Part shown: positions 11,876 to 25,100 of the stretch, one piece after another
How positions within the stretch are numbered: position 1 is the stretch's first letter
How the letters are laid out: the number at the start of each line of letters is the position of its first letter
Assembly: GCA_932294295.1 (NCBI GenBank)
Contig: OW028578.1
Location: 34,155,185 to 34,219,184 of the forward strand
From: Alitta virens
Taxonomy: Eukaryota > Annelida > Polychaeta > Phyllodocida > Nereididae
DNA: 64,000 bases
Reading direction: 5' to 3'
The notes under the pieces: generated by a model
Told to the model about the DNA's origin: nothing
The model's database searches: none
What the model saw: the letters and a program-made list of their open reading frames with translations, nothing else
Translations under genes and position numbers: made by a program

Positions 11876-12360
11876 TAGCACCACAATAAGCAAAAGTTCT
11901 TTTGGACATATTACAGCTTGATCTAGGACAACAGTTTCAGAAAACAAATCCAATGAAAGATTTTCCCTTATTTCTTAATAATAATCATGACTGTTTACCT
12001 TTCAAATATTTCTAGATGCTATATAGCTATAGATTATAATTTCACTATAATACACAGTTAGAACAATTTAAAAAAATACATTTAAACGTGAATCACCAAT
12101 AAAGATACACATTTTTAAAAATATTTTGCTGCATATATGTAACTCCGTATAATAATAGAATATATATGTTAATTTGCATTTTCATATAACATTATAAACT
12201 GCAATTCACATTATAAATATTAAATATATATATTTATTCGTACACTATCAGAGCCAAAACATTGATGATTTTCCTAAAAAAAAATTAAAAAAGATCGAGT
12301 TTCTGGTAGACGTACGTCATTAACACAAGTGATATGCTAATCAGGCGTAACCAGCGGGTG
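11876..12360. other. AT-rich, no gene seen
   Basis: Very AT-rich sequence upstream of the cyclase gene, with TATATATTTA runs. Nothing recognised. Confidence 0.45.
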
Positions 12361-12363
12361 CTA

Positions 12364-12391
12364 GGTCACATGATCACTGGGTCATGTGACC
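12364..12391. promoter_or_regulatory. Palindromic double E-box (M-box-like)
   Basis: GGTCACATGA and TCATGTGACC are perfect 10-bp inverted arms separated by 8 bp, about 520 bp upstream of the cyclase start codon. TCATGTGA is a known target core for MITF/TFE-type bHLH-zip factors. A nearly identical arrangement occurs at 55147-55176. A regulatory role is inferred only from motif and position. Confidence 0.35.
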
Positions 12392-12914
12392 CTGGCCAAC
12401 CTCTCAGCTTCCAGAAGAGACAGGTAGACCACGATCTTGCAGACATTGACTGTTGGAGCAGAAGACCAAGGAATTGGTGGATTTTCACGAAAAGGTGATC
12501 TACTTCTTCTCGTTTGACTTGTAGTACTTGTAGTGAATCTCTACTATTTATTTTATCTGTGGTGGACATTAATATGATCTTATTTTAAATAACAGGTATA
12601 TTCATTTGGTAGTTTACTGTTTTGTGATATTTCCCTTTTATGTAGACTTATCTCACGCCTATCAGGAATACATAATTCTTTTGGTGACGTGATTTTAATT
12701 TAGCTTATTCAGAGTTATTTTGTGAAAGAGTAAATTGTATCTTTAATTCACAAACTAGGTCTATAAAAGGTTAACCTTTATTCTAATAAAAGTACAAACG
12801 AAGATTATTTAAACAGGGTATAGTGAAATATGAATAATACATCAGCAAAATAATTTCCGACATAATCAACATATGTGCGTTATTATTTTTTTCTTTTTGT
12901 AATGACAGTTGAAT

Positions 12915-13123
12915 ATGAAGACTGGATCTCAGCTCTCTCTGGGGAGTGGGGAAGGGCTGTGTGCAGTGGATCCCACCACATATAGAGGAAGAAGATTACA
13001 GGTATATCTATCTATCTATCTATCTATATATCTATCTTATCTATCTTATCTATCTTATCTATCTATATATCTGTCTATCTATCTCTATCTATCTATCTAC
13101 CTATCTATATATCTATATATCTC

Positions 13124-13155
<32 letters not shown>

Positions 13156-16100
13156 ATCTATCTATATATCTCTATCCATCTATATATCTATCTATTTATA
13201 TATCTATCTATCTATCTATATATATATCTATCCATCTATCTATCTATCTACCTACCTATCAATCTGTATATAAATTTATCTATGTATCTATCTACCTACT
13301 TACCTACCTACCTACCTGCCCATCTACCTAGCTATCTATCTATCTTTATATATATCTCTTTCTATCTCTATCTATCTATTTATATATCTCTATCCATCTA
13401 TCTATCTATCTATCTACCTACCTATCTATCTGTATATAAATTTATCTATGTATCTATCTACCTACTTACCTACCTACCTACTTGCCCATCTATCTATCTA
13501 TCTATTTTCAGATTATTCAAATGACCTTCTTCCCACTTTTGCCTGGTATAGCATTGTTATTATACGTCATTGTGGGGATTGTTTATTCCACCCAAGTTCT
13601 CGTGCAGACCCTCTCTTTAAACCGTGGCGTCTTAGAGACACAGTTTGGTCGCCAACCACTAGGGGCACTGCAAGCGGAGTGTGACGTCACAGTCTTCTAT
13701 AGTGCTTCGAATGCATCCCATCTCATGGGGGTTCCAATAGAGACACATAAGGTAGGGTCAAACTTTTTTTCTTCTTGTAAATACAATGGCAGGTCTAGAA
13801 TCTGTCGATAGTGTGTAGGCCTAGTAGCTGGCACATAATACCTCAGAGGTCACATGAATTTAAACCAAAGCAATTACACGCAGCATCATGGAGATATTAT
13901 TAATGAAATTTGACATACAGTGTATGTTGCTTCCTGGGTTAGTTGGGAGACTAAGTGCCTTAGAGCAAAGTTAAATTTATTTATGAAAAAGCACTGTTAG
14001 ATGTAAACAGTATAATTTATTCAAATTTGACACTGATCTCAAAAGGTATTGGATGCAGTATTGAGCAACTGTTAAATGACAGTATTTGTCAGACCAAAAG
14101 GTGCTTATATAAAATATATGCTGATGTAGAGCCAGTAGTTGGACAGATTAATGAATTGTTAAATATTGTTGGCACAGATGCAGCCACAGTAGACGGGTTC
14201 ACTAGAGATGACCCAAAAGTCATATCGCACTTTATATGTACATATAAAGCACAGCATTTTTATTTATTCACTTAGGTTTTTATTCACTTTTGTTTTTATC
14301 TGTTATGTTTTTAAAGTTTTAAAACATTTACAATATATTTTGATTACCAATATTTTTATACTATGCACCATGAATTGTATCTTACTATGCAGGTGTGTGA
14401 ATAAACATATTAAAAAAAAAATGCTTGGCCATTGGTGCGGTAGAGACTATTGTCACCTTTGGCAGTCAGTGCTAGTCTCGGTTGCTATGGTTGTAAGACC
14501 AGTGTGCACCTAGGTAGAGATTGTACTCGCCGCTGAAATGATAACTGAAGACTATGACTCAGGATCATATTATTTTCTTTAACCCAAAATAATAAAAAAT
14601 GAAAGGCTGAAGACGAATGCCGAGGAGGGCTAAGCAGCTCGGTTTTATGAGGATGAAAGGGATTAAAATGAAGTGGACTATGATTGGTAGTTGGATGACC
14701 AGCAGCGCCAGGAAACAGATGCGAGAATTATTGATTAACTAAATTTATATTAATAAATGATATTTAAAAACAAACAAACAAACAAATAACAAACAAACAA
14801 GCAACCAACCACTCTTTAAAACTAAAGGAATGCAACAATTTAGTCTTCATGACTATACCACTTAAAGTACCTTTGAACGGGAAATACTTTGTAATATTGC
14901 CACATTATGTATTGATAGGCTTACTCAAGTGTAAACTACATGCCTGCAGTGAGAAAAATTTAACATGCAGCAGCGCCACACTGTGGAATAAACTTGCCTA
15001 TACCCTCACACCACCTGGTGGTATACAATCACAAGATAATTTGATGTGGCTGTATGAAGATACGAGAACATTCTATTAGATTATTTTTTTCAAGAATATT
15101 AATACAAGCAAAGACCAAAAAATGCTTCTAGTGGTAATTATTGGTTTGTAAAATTTAGAAATAAATGTTGACAGAAAATTCACCTAAACGAAATGGCAAC
15201 TAAAGTGCAAGGACTCTGTCTTCGACAATAGAGAACAAATTCTGCCAAACACACTGCTTCTGTATGGGGAACTATTAGAGGTCATTCTAAATTATTATTT
15301 TTTTGATTATTATCTTGATGTGTTGTGTTGAATTCCAGGTGACAGACAAGTCGCTAGAGGGCCTACCATCCTGGCCTCAAGGGGTCAAACTCCTGAAAAC
15401 ATCGTCGGAGGATTTCATTAACTACCTGCGTCAACACAGACTAAACCATGACATTGTCAATACATTTAATTACGTCGAAGAGATCACCTTCTACAAAAAT
15501 GTCAGTATATCACAGTTGAAGATACTATATACTGTACTTGTATTGTATTACTTAATTGAAATTCTTTAACAAAATGGTTACCCTGAGGTTCCTGACCTAT
15601 TTCACCAATTACTTAAAACAATTAAAAAAAAACATCCAGGATTTGTTATTGCTTATCTCTGGTATACAATTATTCTTATTCTTAGATAATGGCAGAAAAA
15701 TAGAGTCATACAGGCAATTTCATAGACACGGAAACTAAACTCCAGATGACGTCATGTGAACCCACCCCCATTGGCGGAGAGACTTCCATACCATAAATAT
15801 GATGGATTCACATTTACGACGTCCTCTGGAGTAAAGTTTCCAAAATCAATGAAATTGGCTGTCATACCGAATTAAATTTTTTTTTCTATTTTGTGATTTT
15901 AATTGCATTGGTCATCCCTTTCTTCCCAAAAAGTGAGGGGTATATATCCCCTTCATCCCTCCTGTATCGACACCCCTGGTTGTGTTTTCCGTTGTGACAT
16001 GCGTTGTTTCTCTGTGACCCAGACAAAATTAATAGCCATAATGATGACAAAAAGATCTAAATGATTAACATATTTATCCTTTCTTGTGCTGATATTATGA

Positions 16101-19100
16101 TGCATGGGCCTATATTGATTTTGTGAAAGATTATCATCTCATGATTACGTCTGCTCTGAAAAATGCTTATAATATTATAATTTCCTCATTTCAGATTTCT
16201 ACTGCTCTTGTTGATTGGATCACAGGCCCCGTTACCTTAGAAACGATTGAGTCGTCATGGAAACCATTAGCAACGTACCAAGTGTTGTCATATGCCCTTG
16301 TGGATGCCTATGTTGAAAGGATATTTGCCTGTCTTTATTATATTCAGGGCTACCTCGACTCCAGTGAACATGTGGGTATATCAAATATATAGAAGAATGC
16401 AGTTTTTCAGGCTTCAGTTGACTTGTGATCAGAACAATGTACTGTTAGTGGGTTCTCTGATGTTTATTTAATCTATCCATAAAAAAAAATACTTTTCTCG
16501 TTAAAATTACTGACTGACAGACATACTGACAGACAGACAGACATACAGTCAGACTGTTAGACAGACAGACATACCGTCAGACATACTGTCAGACAGACTG
16601 TTAGGCAGACAGTGTGACGGACCGTATGACAGACCGAAGCTCAAGTTACTCTTTCAGAGAAACAATCAGCATCTGTACTCACTGTTATTTCCAGGCCTAA
16701 TTAATAAACAATAATAACAACATTAACATGAAAATTACCAAGGCACCTGATGAAGTAGGCATTTCCTAGCCACCTAAAGTTCCACTGTCTGTCAAAATTT
16801 ATATTTTTAAAAACTTCATTAAATATGATTGAAAATCACCTTATTTGATCAAGGCACACTAAATATGTGTAAGCTAGTGAATCTATCAGGCATTAATTAC
16901 AGAAAATAAATGACACATTGAAAGACATCAAGACCAAAACACTGGAAGTACAATGGAAATGACATCATCACCCATTGTTGAGTATTGTGACGTCATCACT
17001 TGGTTTGTTTACAAATTGGATTTCTGATGGCATGCAAAATTAAATAACTAAGAGAGATTGTGAACCCAGCAAGGCTCTGGATGGTAGGTAAACAGTATTA
17101 AGAAGACAATAAATCAAATGCAATAGATTTTGCCCAGTGTTATATTGAGTGACAATCCAGCTTTAAGATATGATGAATAAGTTAGTTTTATAACCAGACT
17201 CCCTGGAAAACCCCCATGATGCCATGAAATGTGCAATAAGATATAGAATTATCTATACTTACAATAAAACAATCACCATGCATACAGTTAGTTTCATAAA
17301 ATACGGTCGACTCCAGCTGTCTGTAGCGACCTGTACCTGGCTGTGGTCTAAACATGCTAAAGCCAGCTGCTTCTGTCCACTTCTATAGCTAATAATCGGC
17401 TTACATCTATCACCAGATTAATATAAACCTGATATCATAAATATGTACTTTTAGATCAGGTTTTGAGTAGCCAGCTATGACAGTTTTGTCTAGTTTCAAT
17501 TTGACAGGCGGTTTTTAATGAAACTAACTTTACAAAACCCTTTCAGGCAATGTATGCCAGGACTTCGAGGCTAGCAACAACTCGTTTAGACAGAGCGGCA
17601 AGATACTATCAGCATTTCGCAGCTGTGTACGATGAATGGAAAGAGACCAACACGGTGTTTCTCAATGGCATGAAGACTCTAATGGACCCGGTCAAGAAAA
17701 ACATCCAAAAGAAACCCAATGTGGATACAGCGGCTGGGCTGCATCGCAGGATGAACTATTACATAACTGCTATCGAAGATTTCATCGATGATTCTTTGGA
17801 GTAAGTGCAAATGTTTCATCTTTCTTGATCAGCTATCAAAAACAAAACAACAACAATAAAAAAAATAAAATAAAAACAAAAATCAAGTGGAAATTTACTA
17901 TATGGATCTTGATATAATAGACAGCTGTAGCCACCTATTCCTGGCTTTAGCTATAACTGTCCAACTACCTGAAGCCATAACAAGCTAAAGCAAGCCATAA
18001 TTGAGACACCAATACATTAATTAATCATTATTCCCATCTAGAATATGAGCGGCACTTGAAGGATGTCTTGTGGGAAAAACAATTAAACAGTTAGTTAAAA
18101 AATTAACCTTGGTAACTATAAGAAATTTATCTAGTATATCATAAATATGTATATACAATAGAAATTAATCTTTTCGACAAAAAATTATAAATATGCGTAA
18201 CTCAAATGGTGCTGCATGTAATTTTAGATCCGGCTTTGAGTGGCCAGCTATAGCCAGACCGTTCCATTTAGTGGCAGTTAGCATTGTGTAGTAGAAGTTG
18301 TGTAGCTTTGTCGAGGTTCAATTTGACAGGCCGTTTCTCATAAAACTAACTGTATATATGACTGGTAACTGCAGTTGCCAATTCAGTTAGTTCAGATTGT
18401 TACCGTATCTTACACTTTTTATCACTATTACCTTACCTATAGATATCATTTGTAACATCAAATGAGGATAATATAAAGTATCGCATGTTTTTTTTTTAAG
18501 AATACAGGAATTTATTTCTGTTTTATATCAACATGTGATGACGATTTTATCTTCTGTCTCTCTTTTCACGCAATAAATATAATGCACAGTGCAAAAACCC
18601 CCCCCCCCCAAAAAAAAACTACCGACGTAAACAACCTTCATTTTCTCAGTCTCTGGCTGTCTCAGAGATACATTCAACCACCAGTGTTATTCGCAATTTT
18701 GTTGGGAACAAGTTTATACCAAGTTTATGATTGTCCTCCTAGTTATTACAAAGATATAAGCAAAAACTCCAAGCTAAGTCTGATCATTGAAGACCTTAAT
18801 TTGAGCAAGCAGTGACGTCATTTTAGAAATATAAGCAGTGGAGAGGGCGTGGCTAAACTGATCATTTTGTGAATACAGATTTATATCTTTCGGCAATCAG
18901 CAATATGCATTTGGCATTGACTGAGTATAATTATTGTTTTACTAATCAAATCATAAATAATACAGGATTTATTTTGGTAAAAAAATTTATCAATGATACC
19001 AATATTTGAGCAAAGCAATCTTTGTGTACTGTGCAGTGTAAATTGATCGCCAGCATTGAGAGGCAATATACAGTTAGTTTCATAAAACATGGTCGACTCT

Positions 19101-22100
19101 AGACAGTGGTAGCAACCTATTCTTGGCTGTAACTATAACTGGCTAAAACCGCTGTCTACTCCAAGCTTATAGTTGGCTTACCCACCACTGAAAAAATACA
19201 AACCTTGGTTAACTGCAGGAAATTTATCTAATATATCATAAATGTTTATGTACAACAGAATTGCATCTTTTCAACAAAAAATTTAAAAAATGCAAACATC
19301 ACAACTTATGCACAAAATGATGCTACGTGTATTTTAGATCTGAATATGAGTAGCCAGGTACAGCCGGACAGTTCCGTTTAGTGGCAGGTAGCATCATTTG
19401 GCAATAGTTGTCTAGCTTTGTCTAGGTTCAATATGACAGGCCGTTTTTAATTGTGCAAGATTAACACGTAATCTGAGACTTTTCCATTTTGTTTGTTTTG
19501 ATGTCTTGGTGTATGTAACATCATAACAAAATATGCATTTAAAAAGCAATAACATATTTAATGGATTAGTTCTTACTTGTTTATGGGAAAGCCATTAGTC
19601 TGATGGGAATTTACTGTCATCGTGTCTGATATTAGAATATCTAGATCACAGGAAACAACATATCATTTCCTACATATCATATCTACACATATCAAGGTAC
19701 ACAACTGCTTTGCTTTGATATGGTATATAGAACCATCAATGGAGTCTTTTCACTGAGCAGGCCTGAATTCAGCAAGCCATAAGTCTTTTTTCCCCTCTTA
19801 TTACTCATTTTGCATTTCAGACAGAGTAGATCTTCTCAGGGAAATGACAAAAAGCAACTGAACGATAAGATGTCAAATATACATTAAAATGCACTACAAA
19901 TACTGCTTCTTGGATGCACTTTGATTCAACCAATCACAGCCAAGTGTGGGAACTTTTTCAGCCAATAGAATTGCAGTATTCTGTCATAGCCACCTGGTGG
20001 AAATATAGAGAACCTTCCGTGAAAATCCACTATTGGTGACCTTTTCTTCAAAAGTCATGTTTCCATTTTGGGATTATTCCGGATGACCACGCCACTACCC
20101 TGATTATGTAATCTCATGTAATCTCTGTTATAAAACAGCTTTTGAGAATATGCTGCTGTTTTTTATAGTCAGTGCCATGACCTTATCATTTTGATAAAGT
20201 ACAACTCTTAAAAGATATTCAACTGTAAATGTTCAACTACCTGAGGCCATAACAAGCTAAAGCAAGCCATAGTTGAGACACCAATTACATTAATTCAATA
20301 TTATTCCCATCTAGAATAAGAGCGGCACTTCAATGATGCTTTGTGGGAAAAAAACCATCATGCATTTAGTTTCATAATATACGGTCGACTCTTCACAGCT
20401 GTAACAACCTATTCCTGGCTGTAGCTAAAGCCAGCTGCTTCTGTCTACTTCTAGCTTATAGTCGGTTTGCTGAAAGAAAGTAAACCTTTGCAAATGTAAG
20501 AAATTTATCTAATATATCATAAATGTTTATGTACAACAGACTTGCATCTTTTCAACAAAAAATTTTAAAAATGCAAACATCACAACTTATGCACAAAATG
20601 GTGCTACTTGTACTTTTAGATCTGGGTATGAGTAGCCAGGTACAGCCGGACAGTTCCGTTTAGTGGCAGGTAGCATCATTTGGCAGTAGTTGTCTAGCTT
20701 TGTCTAGGTTCATTATGACAGGCCGTTTTTAATTGTGCAAGATTAACACGTTATCTGAGCCTTTTCCATTTTGTTTGTTTTGATGTCTTGGTGTATGTAA
20801 CATCATAACAAAATATGCATTTAAAAAGCAATAACATATTTAATGGATTAGTTCTTACTTGTTTATGGGAAAGCCATTAGTCTGATGGGAATTTACTGTC
20901 ATCGTGTCTGATATTAGAATATCTAGATCACAGGAAACAACATATCATTTCCTACATATCATATCTACACATATCAAGGTACACAACTGCTTTGCTTTGA
21001 TATGGTATATAGAACCATCAATGGAGTCTTTTCACTGAGCAGGCCTGAATTCAGCAAGCCATAAGTCTTTTTTCCCCTCTTATTACTCATTTTGCATTTC
21101 AGACAGAGTAGATCTTCTCAGGGAAATGACAAAAAGCAACTGAACGATAAGATGTCAAATATACATTAAAATGCACTACAAATACTGCTTCTTGGATGCA
21201 CTTTGATTCAACCAATCACAGCCAAGTGTGGGAACTTTTTCAGCCAATAGAATTGCAGTATTCTGTCATAGCCACCTGGTGGAAATATAGAGAACCTTCC
21301 GTGAAAATCCACTATTGGTGACCTTTTCTTCAAAAGTCATGTTTCCATTTTGGGATTATTCCGGATGACCACGCCACTACCCTGATTATGTAATCTCATG
21401 TAATCTCTGTTATAAAACAGCTTTTGAGAATATGCTGCTGTTTTTTATAGTCAGTGCCATGACCTTATCATTTTGATAAAGTACAACTCTTAAAAGATAT
21501 TCAACTGTAAATGTTCAACTACCTGAGGCCATAACAAGCTAAAGCAAGCCATAGTTGAGACACCAATTACATTAATTCAATATTATTCCCATCTAGAATA
21601 AGAGCGGCACTTCAATGATGCTTTGTGGGAAAAAAACAATCATGCATTTAGTTTCATAATATACGGTCGACTCTTCACAGCTGTAGCAACCTATTCCTGG
21701 CTGTAGCTAAAGCCAGCTGCTTCTGTCTACTTCTAGCTTATAGTCGGTTTGCTGAAAGAAAGTAAACCTTTGCAAATGTAAGAAATTTATCTAATATATC
21801 AGAAATATTAACTTTTAGATCCGGCTTTTAGCCGGCTATAGCCAGACAGTTCTGTTCCGTGGCAGGTAGCATCATAATTATAGCAGAAGTTGTCTAGATT
21901 TGTCTAGGTTAAATTTTACAGGCCGTTTTTAATGAAACTAACTTTATCTATATCATGTATGTCTAAAGGAATTACAACATGCTTCTTACAACACTGTCTT
22001 TTTATGTAAACATATTTATATGGTGAATGAACACACTGGAACATTTGGTCTTGAACTAGAATTTTAGTACACCAATCATTAAAGGTGCACTGTCTGTCAA

Positions 22101-25100
22101 ATTTGCAATTTTCTAAGAGGCTATCAAACAGTTGAAAATTACTTTATTAATCAAGGCACACTAAATTTGTGTGAATTAATGATGTTATAACACTTAAAAA
22201 TATTCATTGAGAGAAAATCCAGAACAAAACATTGGAAATACAATGGAAATGACATGATCACCATTGTTCAGTATCGTGACGTCATCACTGGGTTTGTTTA
22301 CATACTGAGTTTTTGATGGCATGAAAAACTAATATTTATATTATTTATTGTAAATTAAAACTACATTGTTTTGCTAAAGTGGGTAATGGTGAAAAATATC
22401 ATGAGACAAGAAGGCAGTATTGATTTATATCATTATTTTAATGTGCAAATTTGACAGACAGTGCACCTTTAAGAAACAGTGTATACTGTACAGACAGCTG
22501 TGACACTAGCTTTTGGTTTGGTAGCAGTGTGGTTTAGCTTGTTCTAGTTTGTGAATTACTGAACATAAGATATTAGTTGCACAGAAATTTTAAGACAAGT
22601 TTCATTGTCAGTATTGTGGCACAGCCATTCACATTGCTACATTCTGTAAAAAAAATCCAAAAAAAAAATCATTAAAAAAAAAATCATTAGAGTCATTGAT
22701 CACATCTTTGTGTTAGAAGGACCAGAGCAGCTTTCATTCCTCCTTACTCACTTCTGAAGAAAAACTACAAAGGCATCAGACTGGAATTAGTTTAGAATGA
22801 GGAAATTGGAATTCTCAGACGCCGCAAGTGATTTGTAACAAAGTGGAGAAAATCTCAGAGCAGGCTCCGAAGGGAGTCTAATGGATATAGAACATAGACT
22901 GCCAAATCCTAACTGTAGCCACTTCCCTGCTGTATTTGTAAGTGCTATGGCTGGTTTTATTACAATGTGATTTGTTTTGCTTTTATACAATAAGTGACTG
23001 CCTAGGTTTTGACTCCTAATCAAATCATTATATTTGAAAACAACGTGATTTGTATTTAGTTGAATTTTTTCAAGAACTCACATTGTTAAAAAAAAATCAA
23101 AGTTCTGTTCATTTTTAGAGCACAGTTCAGTAAGCTTAACAATATTTAAGAAGGAATGCTGAAAAAATGATCAAACTTGGCTCATGCTAGACAGTACTTA
23201 AGCCCTAATTGCATCATTAAAAAAAAATAAAAAAATATGATTTTTTTTATTTTGTTGTTTTAATCAGGCTTTTACCAACCCTTATAATCAAGCCATATTG
23301 CACAGTTTTGTGGATGACTGATCTTCCAAATGTGTGACAAGGCTAGCATACTGCAACCCTAGTGTAACAGTCTAGCCTGGCAGCAGACCTGTCATTATTC
23401 GCCGTACATTTGTATATTTCAACAGGCTGACAAATATTCAGTTTGGACAATAGACGCACCTCAGTTCCTACTATCACCATTTCACATCACTGAAAATAAG
23501 TACTAAGTTTTTTTATCAGGGATGACTAATTTATTAAGTGATAACACCTAAAATGTTTAAAGAAGCAAGAGTTGAAATTGCTGATTCACTGCATGAAAAT
23601 GATGATTGAAAAATAACAGCAAATCAAGATTAGTAAAAGCGTGTGCACTCATTAATTTTTTAGCATACAATTGATTCGGAAAGGTTAAAATGTTGTATAA
23701 TCGTGTGCACCTACAATCCCACAAAAATATATGAAGACTGCTGCATGGCCCTCATTCTGCGAACTCAGACGCAAAGGTTATTGCATTTTATTGTTATCTA
23801 TTTTCAGAGAAGCAAAATCATCGTTGAAGAAAGCTGAAGCAGTAGCAGTTCTAACTGTGGTTTACAGCACAATAATTGGACTGGGTATTGTAGGTAATGT
23901 CTGATATGATCTGATTGAAGAGAGTTTCTAAAATACTTGAAGCAGTATTTGACATCGGGTAACGGTAATTAGCACACAAAGTTTAAATTGTTACTTACCC
24001 TTAATAAATGTTTCATCAGTCAACCATGATCAATCAATCAATCAATCAATGATCAATCAATCAAGCATTCTGGCTTTGCTCCTGCTAGTACATAAAGTCT
24101 CTATGTTGTATGCTTAAGGTTTCTGTCGCAATTGCAGCCATATCACCTTAAAATTACGGTAATACGTGCCGGGTGATCTGCTTTTCATATCACACAGAAT
24201 GACGTTCGTGTGTGCATATAAAAGGAAGCTGTCGCGTATGGCAGAAAAAGCACTCTCTCTCTCTCAATTACTCTCCACATATATTTACTATATTATTTCC
24301 CAATTGCAGCCATATCACATGCTTGTCATATCATCCAGAATACAGAAAAAGCTCCATAACTCGGAGGGTGCTGCGATGCACCCACCTCGTCTGATCTGTG
24401 ACAACATATCGGTGTCATTGCAGTGACTCGTGTGGTTTACCTATATGACAATTCCCTTGGATGGCTGCAGTGCAGGTTTCAGCAAAACTGCTAGTGCGCT
24501 GGGCCTCCAACCACTGGGTCCTGGGTTCGATTCCCGGTCGAACCCATCAGGTGCAGAAATACAGGACGTAAAGCCCTAATCCACCACCACCTTTACCAAA
24601 ACTGCATCTTACTTGTGCATATTAACGATTTGTTTGTCATATTTCTTACAGCGGTCATTGTCCCTTTCGTGGTGAACATGGCTGTGGGAACAACTGCCAA
24701 CCTCCATGCTTATTCGAATGTCATGGAGAAGAAATCGAAAGAACTCAGGAAGGAAAGAAGAAAAACTGAGAGCCTCTTGAACACCATGTTGCCAAAGTCT
24801 GTGTCATACAGGTGTGCAAGTCCTACTTATTATCCAGTATATTAGCATTTTATATAAAATGTCTGTATTGTTTCAATGATACAGTCACAGTCAACTCTGT
24901 CCTACGACCATTACATTCCAACTCTCTGCTCAGGACCCTTCAATGTCATTCAGTTACAGTTCGATCTAGCAACCTAGAAATGTAGGTCACTGGAGTTTCC
25001 ATGGACCCTGAAGATTAAAGGGTCCTGAGCAGATACAACAAAACTAATTCTCAGGTGTATATGCTTAGTTTTTTTCTCTTTACAGGTTGAAACAAGGAGA

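Noticed and set aside
12420..12505. Possible extra 5' coding exon (VDHDLADIDCWSRR) ending at a donor-like AAAAG/GTGATC
   Set aside because: Its phase does not join to exon 1 without a stop; it could at most be untranslated.
12909..13524. Long open frames of YLSI/IYLS repeats
   Set aside because: They are translations of the TATC microsatellite in intron 1. The real exon ends at 13001.
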